DNA of 64,000 nucleotides. It comes from JBQTGK01 sp052400665 (GTDB lineage Bacteria; Bacteroidota; Bacteroidia; Bacteroidales; Marinifilaceae). Every line of letters starts with the position of its first letter. Within the stretch, counting starts at the first letter, position 1. Where the stretch lies: assembly GCA_052400665.1 (NCBI GenBank), contig JBQTGK010000005.1; one strand, written 5' to 3'. Shown one piece after another: positions 1-9,104 of this stretch. The notes below the pieces were generated by a model. The model searched no databases. It worked only from the letters and a program-made list of their open reading frames with translations, and was not told the origin of the DNA. A program made the position numbers and the translations under genes.

Positions 1-1
1 G

Positions 2-889
2 GCAAAAATAGTTATGAGTATTGCTTTTATTGGTGTACTGGTTAGTTTGTCAGGCTTGCTTGCAGGATTTATCCGTTTAAGAAAAAGAAAAAAGAAGGAA
101 AAATTATTAGGTTTTACTCCCTATAAGAAATTCTGGCACAAGTGGCATCACATTACAGGATTTGTATTCGGACTATTTGTATTCACTTTTATTTTAAGTG
201 GTTTGGTGTCGGTAAGCAATATTCCTAAATGGATGGTGCCGGTGCATTCTAAAATATCGCCCAAAAAAGCCTGGAACCAGTCCTGCGATATGAGCCAGTT
301 TCCTAAGACTTCCTTCACAGATTTATGGAATGCATTGGAAAATAAAAGTGAGATCCGTAAAGTGGCTTTTAAAACAGTTATGAATCAGCCTTATTTTTGG
401 GTGTATCGTAATAATTACGAGAAAGCCGATGTGTATGCTGCAGGATACAGCGGGGTTCATAGGAAAGCGAACTATTCTAAAAGTGAGTTAGAAAGCTGGT
501 GCAAAAATATATTTCCAGATCTTGACTACAATTTACAGGAGCAGAAAGATTTCGATGCCTACTATCAGCCCTCGGGAATGTCGGCGCGACCTTTGCCTGT
601 ATGGCAATTAAATTTGGAGGATGAAGACAATACCCGAATGTATATTGATGCGAAAACCGGCGAAGTACTTAAAAGCTACAATAATAACGATCGCTGGCGC
701 CGTTGGTCGTACCGATCTTTACATGCTTTCGATTTTCCATTTCTAAAAAAGCACGACTGGTTAAGAAAACTGATACTGATTTTTCTTTCGATTGGAGGAA
801 CGGCAGTCAGTATTTCTGGTTTTGCTTTGGGAATTAAATGGATTAAACGAAAGTCAAAAAAGAAAAAATCACAAAGAATGTACTCCTAA
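2..889 (+). CDS. PepSY-associated TM protein, 5' end outside window
   Basis: The protein looks like the C-terminal part of a PepSY_TM family inner-membrane protein, a family usually linked to iron or heme uptake and surface ferric reduction. The reading frame is open to the window edge, and the first ATG (position 14) falls inside a hydrophobic helix, so the gene very probably starts upstream. Visible are a helix at about residues 1-21 of that ATG frame, a His-rich stretch (FWHKWHHITG) leading into a second helix, an extracytoplasmic domain of about 180 residues, and a C-terminal helix near 250-275 followed by a Lys/Arg-rich tail. It lies 5 bp before the CbiK-like gene and is probably cotranscribed with the uptake cluster to 5736. 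Family assignment is fairly secure; the substrate is not visible. Confidence 0.75.
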   Translation, partial: AKIVMSIAFIGVLVSLSGLLAGFIRLRKRKKKEKLLGFTPYKKFWHKWHHITGFVFGLFVFTFILSGLVSVSNIPKWMVPVHSKISPKKAWNQSCDMSQFPKTSFTDLWNALENKSEIRKVAFKTVMNQPYFWVYRNNYEKADVYAAGYSGVHRKANYSKSELESWCKNIFPDLDYNLQEQKDFDAYYQPSGMSARPLPVWQLNLEDEDNTRMYIDAKTGEVLKSYNNNDRWRRWSYRSLHAFDFPFLKKHDWLRKLILIFLSIGGTAVSISGFALGIKWIKRKSKKKKSQRMYS

Positions 890-894
890 AAAAT

Positions 895-1797
895 ATGAAC
901 TCAATGATAGGAAAATATAAGTTCTTTAGCTTAACAAAAATTGCTTTATTACTGATTTTAGTAACATCTTCATTTATGGTTGTATCGAAAACAAAAGATA
1001 CCGATAAAACAGGAATTTTGCTGGTTGCGTTTGGTTCCAGTTATGCTGAAACAAGAGCAACATTTAAACATATTGAAGAGGAAGTACAAATAGCTTTTCC
1101 CGATAAGGAAATTCGGTGGGCTTTTACCTCTAAAATTATACGAAAAAAACTAAGAAAAAGAGGAGAAAAAATAGATTCACCAACCGAAGCATTGGCAAAA
1201 ATGGGTGAGGATGGTTTCAAAAAAGTAGCTGTTCAGTCTTTGCATGTTATTCCGGGAGAAGAATACGAGAATTTGAAAAAAACTGTCGATGCTTTCTCTG
1301 GAATCCCCAAAGGTTTAGAAGAAGTAAAACTAGGTGATCCTTTGCTATATCATCATGCTGATATTAAGCATTTAACAGATGCTTTATTGCACAATTTACC
1401 CAAACAAATTGCTGCGAAAGATGCCGTAGTTTTTATGGGACATGGAACACGTCACTTTGCTAATGTTTATTATCCTGCCATGCAATATTATTTTTGGCAG
1501 AGAAGTAGCAATTTTTATCTGGCTACAGTTGAGGGATATCCTGAATTGAGCGAGGTAATAAAGAAACTAGAAGAAAATAAAAGCAGAAAAGTATGGCTCT
1601 TGCCGTTTATGACCATTGCCGGCGATCATGCCCGAAACGATATGGCAGGAGAAGAAAACGATAGCTGGAAATCGCAGTTGGAAAATAAAGGATACAAAGT
1701 AGAAGCTGTGCTTACCGGAATGGCAGACCATAAAGAGGTAATTCAAATTTGGATTGAGCATTTACAGAGAATATTGTTAGAACTTAAATACAAGTAA
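895..1797 (+). CDS. cbiK: Exported CbiK-type sirohydrochlorin cobaltochelatase-like protein
   Basis: Class II chelatase of the CbiK family, which inserts Co2+ (or Fe2+) into sirohydrochlorin. The family's metal-site residues are present: His183 in the MGHGTRH motif, Glu213 in VEGYPE and His245 in AGDHARND. Unlike cytoplasmic CbiK, this protein starts with a basic segment and a hydrophobic helix (about residues 13-31), consistent with export or membrane anchoring, as in the periplasmic CbiK-P of sulfate reducers. It sits between a PepSY-TM protein and a FecCD-type ABC importer, so a role in heme, corrinoid or iron handling in the periplasm is more likely than a place in a cytoplasmic cobalamin pathway; no other cobalamin-synthesis genes are visible here. 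Length 300 aa; an alternative start is Met4. Confidence 0.82.
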   Translation: MNSMIGKYKFFSLTKIALLLILVTSSFMVVSKTKDTDKTGILLVAFGSSYAETRATFKHIEEEVQIAFPDKEIRWAFTSKIIRKKLRKRGEKIDSPTEALAKMGEDGFKKVAVQSLHVIPGEEYENLKKTVDAFSGIPKGLEEVKLGDPLLYHHADIKHLTDALLHNLPKQIAAKDAVVFMGHGTRHFANVYYPAMQYYFWQRSSNFYLATVEGYPELSEVIKKLEENKSRKVWLLPFMTIAGDHARNDMAGEENDSWKSQLENKGYKVEAVLTGMADHKEVIQIWIEHLQRILLELKYK

Positions 1798-1799
1798 CG

Positions 1800-2504
1800 A
1801 TGAAAAATTTATTGATTCTGGTATTGATTTTTATTTCACTACAGGTAAAAGCCGATAATTATCAGCTTGTTGGGAAAAGACAATATATTTATAATGAGAA
1901 GGGATTACGAACTCAAAAAATAAGTTTTGATAGTGAAGGCAGAACAGAGAAAAAAGTCCTTTATTTTTACGACTCGAAAGGAAATAAAATCAGAACAGAG
2001 AAGTATTTGGGTAATGATACTTTATTAGCTGTTTACAATTATCGATTTAACGATAAGAATGAGAAGATAAATAGTTTTAAAACGGATTGGGCCAAAAATA
2101 AAAAAAGTAGTAAACTTTATTTTTATAACGATAAAGAACAGAATTTTAAATCGGAATATTATACTGGTGCTAACTTGATAAAAAAGGTAGAATATGAATT
2201 CGATAAGTTTGGAAATCAGACTAAATATGCGACTTATAATGCAAAAGGAGAACAAACTTCTTTATTTTATACCGAGAATAAGTACGATAATAAAGGTAGA
2301 TTAAGCAAGAAGTACAAACGCAACAATAAGGGAGTTTTAGAGAAAGAGTATCAGTATAATTACAATAATAAATCACAAGTTACCAGTAGCATTACCATTT
2401 ATCACGATGGAAAAAGAGCCAATTCAAAACGTGTTTACACTTTCGATAGCAAAGGAAGAAAAACAGGATTTGATAATTTTGTATCGGCAATAGCCAAAAA
2501 GTAA
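1800..2504 (+). CDS. Secreted YD/RHS-like repeat protein, function unknown
   Basis: The 234-aa protein has a clear signal peptide (about residues 1-18, ending near VKA). The mature part is a series of short beta-type repeats with the pattern Y-x-Y-[ND]-x-x-G-[RN]-x-x-[KR], rich in Tyr, Lys and Asn, resembling YD/RHS or YwqK-type repeats. No catalytic motif was recognised. It begins 2 bp after the chelatase stop and lies 11 bp before the binding-protein gene, so it belongs to the same operon. A cell-surface or periplasmic scaffold is plausible, but this is inference. Confidence 0.6.
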   Translation: MKNLLILVLIFISLQVKADNYQLVGKRQYIYNEKGLRTQKISFDSEGRTEKKVLYFYDSKGNKIRTEKYLGNDTLLAVYNYRFNDKNEKINSFKTDWAKNKKSSKLYFYNDKEQNFKSEYYTGANLIKKVEYEFDKFGNQTKYATYNAKGEQTSLFYTENKYDNKGRLSKKYKRNNKGVLEKEYQYNYNNKSQVTSSITIYHDGKRANSKRVYTFDSKGRKTGFDNFVSAIAKK

Positions 2505-2515
2505 TATCATTTTTC

Positions 2516-3631
2516 ATGAGCAGAACGTTTTATTTAAAGAGTGTAATTGGAATTTTTGCCATTGTTTTTTCTTCTTGCCAGATAAAAACAGAGAAACAAA
2601 GTGTGAATATTTTAGATTCTTATCAGCAAAAAGAATTGAAACACGCCAAAGGTTTCGAGCTTTTTACTTCTGGGAATGATAAAGTTCTGAGAATATACAA
2701 TTCGAAAAGTACCGATTCTACTTATCAGGATTTTAAGTTGGTGAAAAAGAAAACCGCAGCAAACGAAATTCAAGTGCCTTGCAAAAAAATCATCTGTTTA
2801 TCGTCAACGCAATTAACTTACTTTTTTGCCTTAAACGATATCGACAAAATTGCAGCAACAAATAGTAGCCGACATCTGTTTCACAAAGGGCTAAACGAGA
2901 GAATTAAGCAGGGGAAAGTTAAAAGAGTAGGTAAGGAAGGGCATTTTAATACCGAATTAATTGCCGGCATAAATCCTGATTTAATTTTTGTGTCTCCATA
3001 CAAAACAGGAGGCTACGATGCTCTAAAAAACCTGGACATACCTTTGGTTCCTATGGCTGCCTACGATGAAAAAACACCATTGGGAAGAGCCGAATGGGTA
3101 AAAATGATTGCCGCTTTTATTGGAAAGGAAAATGAGGCCGACTCTTTGTTCGAAAAACTATCGGTTCGTTACGATTCTCTTAAAAATCTAAGCAAGAGTG
3201 TTAAAAAAAGGCCAACAGTATTTTCTGGTAAAATGCGATCGGGAATTTGGTATGTACCTGGAGGGAAGAGTTTTTATGCTAATTATTTTCGCGATGCAGG
3301 AGCAAAATATATTATTGAGGACGATAAGCAGGGAGCTTATCCGCTCGATTATGAAACCATGTACACAAAAGCTGCAGATTGCGACTATTGGCGAATTTTA
3401 GTGCCTGAACCAGTTGGTTTTGGTCGCAAAGCGCTTATTGAACAAGATGGACGTTATGGCGATTTTAAAGCCTATAAAACGGGAAATGTGATTATGTGTA
3501 ACATTCGCGAAAAACCGTATTATGAGCAAAATGCCATGAAACCAGATGTAATATTGGCCGATTATATTCATTATTTTCATCCTAACTTATTGCCAGATTA
3601 TAAACCTCAGTTTTACGAAGTTTTAAAATAA
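2516..3631 (+). CDS. ABC transporter substrate-binding lipoprotein (BtuF/FepB-like)
   Basis: Class III (TroA-like) periplasmic binding protein for an iron-siderophore, heme or cobalamin importer. The signal peptide ends in a lipobox (FSSC, lipidated Cys21), so the protein is anchored in a membrane. The two lobes can be followed through the IICLSSTQLTYFFAL segment and the GINPDLIFVSPY segment, which are usual for this family. Length 371 aa. The stop is 2 bp before the permease start. The ligand cannot be read from the sequence; the upstream chelatase suggests a tetrapyrrole or a metal complex. Confidence 0.85.
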   Translation: MSRTFYLKSVIGIFAIVFSSCQIKTEKQSVNILDSYQQKELKHAKGFELFTSGNDKVLRIYNSKSTDSTYQDFKLVKKKTAANEIQVPCKKIICLSSTQLTYFFALNDIDKIAATNSSRHLFHKGLNERIKQGKVKRVGKEGHFNTELIAGINPDLIFVSPYKTGGYDALKNLDIPLVPMAAYDEKTPLGRAEWVKMIAAFIGKENEADSLFEKLSVRYDSLKNLSKSVKKRPTVFSGKMRSGIWYVPGGKSFYANYFRDAGAKYIIEDDKQGAYPLDYETMYTKAADCDYWRILVPEPVGFGRKALIEQDGRYGDFKAYKTGNVIMCNIREKPYYEQNAMKPDVILADYIHYFHPNLLPDYKPQFYEVLK

Positions 3632-3633
3632 AT

Positions 3634-4674
3634 ATGCATTCTTTTTTATTAAAAAAATCGATTTTAATTCCTGTTTCCCTGTTTGTATTACTGCTGTTGG
3701 CAGCTTTAAATTTAGCATTGGGATCGGTAAAAATTCCCATGGATGAGGTCGTTCAAATTGTGTTGGGAAATGGATCATCGAATATTATTTGGGAGAATAT
3801 TTTGTTGCGAACCCGTTTGCCACAAACCATTGTTGCTTTAGGTGCAGGAATGGCGCTGGGAGTAGCCGGATTACTCATGCAAACCCTGTTTCGAAATCCT
3901 TTGGCTGGGCCTTCGGTTTTAGGAATTTCTTCTGGCTCGAGTTTGGGAGTTGGCTTTGTTTTGCTGGTAGCCGGACAGGTTTGGGGATTTTCATTTTCCC
4001 GTATTGGAATTTGGGGTGATTTGGCCGTTATTATGGCTTCGCTGGGTGGTGCATTTGCGGTACTGGCTTTAATTCTATTTATCTCGCATAAAATTGGAGG
4101 CACACTTAGTGTTCTGATTATTGGGGTAATGATTGGCTATTTGTCCAATTCAATTTTGAGTGTGCTTAAATTTTATAGCATGGAGGAAGATGTTCATAAC
4201 TATGTGATTTGGGGTTTGGGAAGTTTTTCGCGTTTGTCGGTAGAGCGAGCATACTTGTTTGCGGCAATTACGATAATTCCTTCCATATTTGCACTTCTAC
4301 TAAGTAAATCTTTAAATTTAATGGCTCTTGGCGATCGGTATGCCAGTAATTTAGGTCTTAAAATTAAGCGAGCACGTTTACTCATTATTTTGTGTGCGGG
4401 AACTTTAACGGCAATTGTTACAGCTTTTTGCGGGCCCATTATTTTTATAGGAATGGCAGTTCCACATTTAGCAAAGCTGGTTTCACGTACCAGTAATCAT
4501 CTGTATTTAATTTGCAATGCCTGCATACTTGGTGCAGCAACTGCATTATTGTGTAATTTGCTGGCTCGTCTTCCGGGAATGGAGAGTGAATTGCCTATTA
4601 ATTCGGTAACAGCATTTATTGGTGCACCGGTAGTGATATCGGTAATTTGGAAAAAACGAAAAGAAAATTTTTAG
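3634..4674 (+). CDS. FecCD/BtuC-family ABC transporter permease
   Basis: Inner-membrane permease of the FecCD family (346 aa, about ten helices). Typical motifs are visible: RLPQTIVALGAGMALGVAGLLMQ near the N-terminus, FRNPLAGPSVLGISSG after it, and CGPIIFIGMAVPHLAK in the C-terminal half, the region contacting the ATPase. It is sandwiched between the binding lipoprotein and the ATPase with very short gaps, so the three form one importer. One permease gene suggests a homodimer. Confidence 0.93.
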   Translation: MHSFLLKKSILIPVSLFVLLLLAALNLALGSVKIPMDEVVQIVLGNGSSNIIWENILLRTRLPQTIVALGAGMALGVAGLLMQTLFRNPLAGPSVLGISSGSSLGVGFVLLVAGQVWGFSFSRIGIWGDLAVIMASLGGAFAVLALILFISHKIGGTLSVLIIGVMIGYLSNSILSVLKFYSMEEDVHNYVIWGLGSFSRLSVERAYLFAAITIIPSIFALLLSKSLNLMALGDRYASNLGLKIKRARLLIILCAGTLTAIVTAFCGPIIFIGMAVPHLAKLVSRTSNHLYLICNACILGAATALLCNLLARLPGMESELPINSVTAFIGAPVVISVIWKKRKENF

Positions 4675-4683
4675 TAGCGAAGT

Positions 4684-5736
4684 ATGAGTTCAAGTTTATT
4701 GCAGTTGAAAGATCTTTCGGTTGGCTATGGCAGCAAGCTTGTAGCCAATAAGCTCTCGGCAGATATTCCTTCTGGAGAGTTAATTTGTCTGCTGGGCTCC
4801 AACGGAACCGGTAAAAGTACATTAATACGCAGTATTTGTGGCTTTCAGCCAGTTTTATCGGGTAGTGTTATTGTCGATAAACTGGATGTTCAAGAGTTGG
4901 GAGCACGAGAATTATCAAAATCGATTGCCGTGGTTTTAACCGATAGGGTTGTAGTGCCAAATGCCACAGTAAGCGAATTGGTAGGGTATGGGCGAAGTCC
5001 GTATACCGGAATGCTGGGTCGATTAAATGCCAACGATAAGTCAATTGTTTCCAATGCCATAAATGAATGTGGTATTGCTCATAAAAAGGACAGTGCGCTT
5101 TCCTCTTTAAGCGATGGTGAGCGACAAAAAGCCTTTATTGCCAAAGCTCTGGCTCAGGATACGCCATTAATCATTCTCGATGAACCAACTGCTTTTCTCG
5201 ATCTTCCTGCTCGGGTAGAAATTATGCAATTGCTTCGAAATATTGCCAATTCGTCGGGCAAATCGATATTAATGTCTACCCACGATTTAGATTTGGCTTT
5301 GCAATTGTCCGATCGTTTGTGGTTGTTGCAACAAGGTGGCCCTTTGGTTACCGGTAGTCCCGAAGATTTACTTCTCAAAAATGCTTTCCAGTCTATGTTT
5401 CAGCATAAAGGAGTAATATTCGATAACAAAACCGGATTGTTTAAGGTAAAACATGCTCAAAATACCAAAGTAGCGGTAAAAGGTCATGGTTTTGAATACG
5501 TATTGTTGCGCAGGGCTTTATCGCGCAATGGCGTTAAAGTTGTAAGGGCAAAGGCCGAAGATGATAATCGATTGGAAGTGGTAGGTACATCAGATAAACC
5601 TTTTCAAATTTATTTGGATGGCGAATGTATCCAAAGTGAAGAATCGCTTGAAGCTTTTGTAAATCAGGTTAAACTAATGTTGGATTTTCTGGATCTTAAA
5701 AAGCAGAATTGTTCTAAATCACAAAAAATACTGTAA
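4684..5736 (+). CDS. ABC transporter ATP-binding protein (FepC/BtuD-like)
   Basis: ATPase of the FecCD-type importer. Walker A is GSNGTGKS (residues 38-45), the signature is LSDGE (142-146), Walker B is LIILDEP (162-168) and the switch His is His200 in STHD. The core domain ends near residue 250; about 100 residues follow with no ATPase motif, so the protein (350 aa) is longer than ordinary FepC proteins (about 255 aa). That C-terminal region has a mixed alpha/beta character and could be regulatory. Last gene of the cluster; the next gene converges on it with a gap of 3 bp. Confidence 0.92.
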   Translation: MSSSLLQLKDLSVGYGSKLVANKLSADIPSGELICLLGSNGTGKSTLIRSICGFQPVLSGSVIVDKLDVQELGARELSKSIAVVLTDRVVVPNATVSELVGYGRSPYTGMLGRLNANDKSIVSNAINECGIAHKKDSALSSLSDGERQKAFIAKALAQDTPLIILDEPTAFLDLPARVEIMQLLRNIANSSGKSILMSTHDLDLALQLSDRLWLLQQGGPLVTGSPEDLLLKNAFQSMFQHKGVIFDNKTGLFKVKHAQNTKVAVKGHGFEYVLLRRALSRNGVKVVRAKAEDDNRLEVVGTSDKPFQIYLDGECIQSEESLEAFVNQVKLMLDFLDLKKQNCSKSQKIL

Positions 5737-5739
5737 ACG

Positions 5740-6978
5740 TTAATCTTTGTAATTATTATAATAAATATCTGATTTTTTCCACTCTGAAAATTTTGCTTCC
5801 ATTAAACCTTTAAAAACAGATAGGTTCTTTTTCTGTTTATTGGCAAAAGAGAAGCGAAAAGGAGAGTGTTTCTCGGCTAAAATAACAAAATTGTGGCTAA
5901 AATTTTCGGGTTCTGCTATAATCGCCGAAGCAAAAAGCAGTGCAAAACTGTGTTGAATTAATCCCTGAAAAGGAATGTTTTCGGGATAATATTGTTGAAC
6001 AGTTTCAACAAACATTTTGCCTAAATAATAAGTTTTACACAGCATGTTGTCTAGTTTTTTATGGGGTAACAAGCGTGAGAAGCTTGTGTAAACTCCTTCA
6101 TTGTAATCCTCGCTGGCATCTTGTAAATCATCAATAATTTGAAGATAAGCACCATATTCATATAAAAAATGCAATTGTTCTTTGCTTAAATTTCCCATTA
6201 CCAGATATCCATCAGCAATTACCGAAGTGGCACCTTTGTTTACCGCTATGCTAAAGCAATCTTTATCTGTTAAGCTTAAATTTTTATTGCAAAGTTCTAT
6301 GCTTCGGGTTTGTGCATGATGTATATCGAGCAGACTTTCATATACTTTGGGGAATTTTTTTCGATCATATTCACTTTCTATCATGGCAACCAACTGGAAT
6401 ATTTTGTTTTCATTTTCGTTTATTGGCACAATACAATTTCCGGAAAGGCGATTGGCAAATCGTTTCGAGAAATTTAATTTTTCACTTCTACTGATATTAG
6501 CATTATCGATATAGTTATCGGTATAAGGATAAAGTAAACTATAGGCAAGAGTAGATGGTGTAATGCAAATTTGATGCCCCCAGAGTGATTGCAAACCCAT
6601 AACAATCCACATGTTTCGTAAAGCCTGAAAAAGATCCTTGCTATTAATTTTACTATCGAATAGGATAGATTTTTGAACAAACTCTTTGGTGGCAGATATC
6701 ATATCTTTTGAAAAAATCATTTCCAACTGATCGGCAGAGTAGGATAATCCTTCCCGAAAGAAATTTCGGCTTGCATTAATAATGTCGTCACTATTAGTAT
6801 GCTTATGATTTTTTTGTTCGCTTATCGAATTTATAAACCGATCGCACTTTAATTCCCACAGGTATTTTTCTATGGCAGAGAATCGACGTTTGGGACATGG
6901 AAATTCTTTAGAACAATTTGCCCATTTGGCTGAGAATTGTTGCAGGAATGTGGCGTAAAGTTCTGAATTATTAATCAT
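5740..6978 (-). CDS. Class 1 isoprenoid synthase-fold protein
   Basis: Predominantly helical 412-aa protein with features of the class 1 isoprenoid synthase fold. An aspartate-rich DDLQD motif occurs at residues 283-287 and a second Asp pair (YTDNYID, Asp154/Asp158) lies about 130 residues earlier, the spacing expected for two Mg-diphosphate-binding helices. It is longer than ordinary trans-prenyl synthases (about 300-325 aa) and lacks their usual full DDxxD first motif, so I do not call it a farnesyl or octaprenyl synthase. Substrate and product are unknown. It stands alone, convergent with the ABC ATPase gene and divergent from the dehydrogenase. Confidence 0.6.
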   Translation of the reverse strand: MINNSELYATFLQQFSAKWANCSKEFPCPKRRFSAIEKYLWELKCDRFINSISEQKNHKHTNSDDIINASRNFFREGLSYSADQLEMIFSKDMISATKEFVQKSILFDSKINSKDLFQALRNMWIVMGLQSLWGHQICITPSTLAYSLLYPYTDNYIDNANISRSEKLNFSKRFANRLSGNCIVPINENENKIFQLVAMIESEYDRKKFPKVYESLLDIHHAQTRSIELCNKNLSLTDKDCFSIAVNKGATSVIADGYLVMGNLSKEQLHFLYEYGAYLQIIDDLQDASEDYNEGVYTSFSRLLPHKKLDNMLCKTYYLGKMFVETVQQYYPENIPFQGLIQHSFALLFASAIIAEPENFSHNFVILAEKHSPFRFSFANKQKKNLSVFKGLMEAKFSEWKKSDIYYNNYKD

Positions 6979-7102
6979 GATAAATTATTTTTTAAGCTTT
7001 GTGATCTTAATTTCAATAAAAATTGGGATACAGAAAATTTAAATCGTTCAAAAGAACTTATGAGCAGCTAAAATGCTTTTTTGCACCGATGTTGTTTGTA
7101 TA

Positions 7103-7132
7103 GCAGGTTGAATGTGTTTGTGCTTCACCTGC
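7103..7132. other. Imperfect hairpin in divergent intergenic region
   Basis: Inverted repeat: GCAGGTTGAA pairs with TTCACCTGC (one bulged base) around an 11-base loop. It lies between the divergent isoprenoid-fold gene (-) and the dehydrogenase gene (+), about 50 bp before the latter's start. It could be an operator or a 5' leader structure; it has no T-run, so it is not a terminator. Confidence 0.3.
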
Positions 7133-7180
7133 AATTTTATACATTTATCACTTTCATAGAAATACAATAAAATATATAAG

Positions 7181-8125
7181 ATGAAATTTAGCATACTAGA
7201 ACCAATTGGGATAATAAAAGAAAAATACGAACAGCTAAAACAGGAGTTCGAAGGTATGGGACACGAGCTTGTCTTTTTTTCCGATAGAAATGAAGACGAA
7301 CAGGAGTTGATAAAACGAGCTCAGGGAGCCGATGCGATTGTTGTGAGTAATATTCCTATTCGCAAGACTTTTATCGATGCCTGTCCTGATCTTTCGATGA
7401 TTTCGGTTGCATTTACAGGTGTAGATCATATCGACATGGAAGCTTGTAACGAGCGAAACATATTGGTTTCGAATGCTGCCGGATTTTCGAACGAATCGGT
7501 TGCCGAACTTGCCATAGGCATGATTCTTTCGGTTTACAGAAAAATTGTTGGCGGCGATGCATCTACTCGTTTTGGAGGTAGTAGAGGTACATTTTTAGGA
7601 AACGAACTAAATGGAAAAACATTAGGGATAATTGGAGCTGGAGAAATAGGTCTTAGAGTGGCCGAGATTGCAAAAGTATTCAATTGTAAGGTTCTTGCAT
7701 ACAGTCGAACTCAAAAGAGCGTAGAGGGCGTTAAATTCGTTAGCAAGGAGGATTTATTGAAGGAATCGGATATTGTTTCTTTACATGTTCCGTTAACCGA
7801 TGCAACAAAAGGTTTAATTGGCAAAGAGGAATTCAAATTAATGAAGGAATCGGCCATTTTAATTAATACTGCCCGCGGTCCCGTTGTTGATAGTAATGCT
7901 TTGTGTGCTGCTTTAGAGAATGGCGAAATTGCTGGTGCTGCAGTTGATGTTTATGAAAAAGAACCACCATTAGAGAAAGATCATGTTTTATTTGCTGCGC
8001 CTAATTTAATTATGCTTCCGCATGTGGCTTTTGCAACTCACGAGTCTTTCGATAAACGTATTGATATTGTAATGGAAAATATTCGTTTGTGGCTGCAGGG
8101 AAAGCCAAGAAATGTAATGAATTAG
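7181..8125 (+). CDS. NAD-dependent D-2-hydroxyacid dehydrogenase
   Basis: Two-domain 2-hydroxyacid dehydrogenase (314 aa), reducing a 2-keto acid with NADH or running the reverse reaction. The Rossmann motif GAGEIG is at residues 152-157; the catalytic set is Arg232 (NTARGPVVD), Glu261 (YEKEPP) and His281 (LPHVAF). The NAD-domain sequence resembles phosphoglycerate and glyoxylate/hydroxypyruvate reductases, but there is no ACT domain, so substrate remains open. Single gene with a terminator just after it. Confidence 0.88.
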   Translation: MKFSILEPIGIIKEKYEQLKQEFEGMGHELVFFSDRNEDEQELIKRAQGADAIVVSNIPIRKTFIDACPDLSMISVAFTGVDHIDMEACNERNILVSNAAGFSNESVAELAIGMILSVYRKIVGGDASTRFGGSRGTFLGNELNGKTLGIIGAGEIGLRVAEIAKVFNCKVLAYSRTQKSVEGVKFVSKEDLLKESDIVSLHVPLTDATKGLIGKEEFKLMKESAILINTARGPVVDSNALCAALENGEIAGAAVDVYEKEPPLEKDHVLFAAPNLIMLPHVAFATHESFDKRIDIVMENIRLWLQGKPRNVMN

Positions 8126-8154
8126 AGGGTTTAAAGTAAAAAAGGAATATAAAG

Positions 8155-8192
8155 TAAAAAGGAGAAAGTTAAAAAGAATTTTCTCCTTTTTG
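8155..8192. terminator. Bidirectional intrinsic terminator
   Basis: Stem AAAGGAGAAA / TTTCTCCTTT with A-runs on the left and T-runs on the right, placed between two convergent genes (stop at 8125 on +, stop at 8204 on -). It can serve both. Confidence 0.7.
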
Positions 8193-8203
8193 TTTTTAGC
8201 CAA

Positions 8204-8893
8204 TTACTTTACAATTTTAATAAGTTCGGTAGTACTGTCTAATTTACCTTTTTTGTTGTACGATTCGCTGCGTATGGTTCCAATATTTTTAACTATCCAG
8301 CTTACATTGTGTAATTGTACGGTAATAAAACCCATTTTACTTTTTACATCTTCGGAAATTTTATAGCATTTAAATGTGCCCGCCGCGGTAGTAATATTTT
8401 CGTGAGCTTCTACCTTTCGATTAATAATATTGGTAGTCATATTCATAATTCCCGACCCAACTTGCAGACTAATTGAACCATCGTTAAGAGCCATGCCAGG
8501 AGAAAGATTAGATGGATAAATCAGGTCGTTGGTGGTTATCTTTACTTCCATACCTTTAAAACCTTCCATTTGTTTTTGGTTCAGATATTTTTCCATGTCA
8601 ATATAAAAAACATTGCCTTTGCAACGAAAACTAATGGTGTCTTGAATGATTATTTTTTCCTGATTTTTCGGATCTCTATGAGTCTGAAGCAGATCATAAT
8701 GGGTTTCGCCTCCAATATTTTTTACTGAGATTACCTTTTGGGAATAAATACCCTGAATTTTTCCTTTTGCATTGCTTGTTTGAAAGTGAAGTTCAGTGCC
8801 AATATCACTGGGGATATAAATGGTGCAATCTTGCGAAATGGCTAGTAAACATGCTGAGAACATCAGCAATATCATACTAAATAATTTTTTCAT
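8204..8893 (-). CDS. Secreted protein, DUF3108/TapB-like
   Basis: The 229-aa protein has a signal peptide (about residues 1-20; FSACLLAISQ), possibly lipidated at Cys15. The mature part is beta-rich with the run of features seen in DUF3108-like/TapB proteins: an early GTELHFQTSNAKG segment, a repeated pattern of strand and turn, and a C-terminal LHNVSWIVKNIGTIRSESYNKKGK stretch. Families of this type are envelope proteins of unknown function. Monocistronic; assignment is tentative. Confidence 0.5.
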   Translation of the reverse strand: MKKLFSMILLMFSACLLAISQDCTIYIPSDIGTELHFQTSNAKGKIQGIYSQKVISVKNIGGETHYDLLQTHRDPKNQEKIIIQDTISFRCKGNVFYIDMEKYLNQKQMEGFKGMEVKITTNDLIYPSNLSPGMALNDGSISLQVGSGIMNMTTNIINRKVEAHENITTAAGTFKCYKISEDVKSKMGFITVQLHNVSWIVKNIGTIRSESYNKKGKLDSTTELIKIVK

Positions 8894-9104
8894 AAATAGA
8901 ATATTTTGGCCACAAGCAGGTGTTGAGCCTTGGTTTTAAAGTGAATAGTATTGTATTGCATTAAAGCAATTAAGAGGATAATGTATCTTTTCGATAATTA
9001 AATTTAAGCATTAAGGAAGAAATGGAAAAATATTTTTAGCACCCGAGCATGGAAAGTTTGTATTGATGTACAAGAGTGCTAACTTTTTGCCTGCTAAATA
9101 AGTA

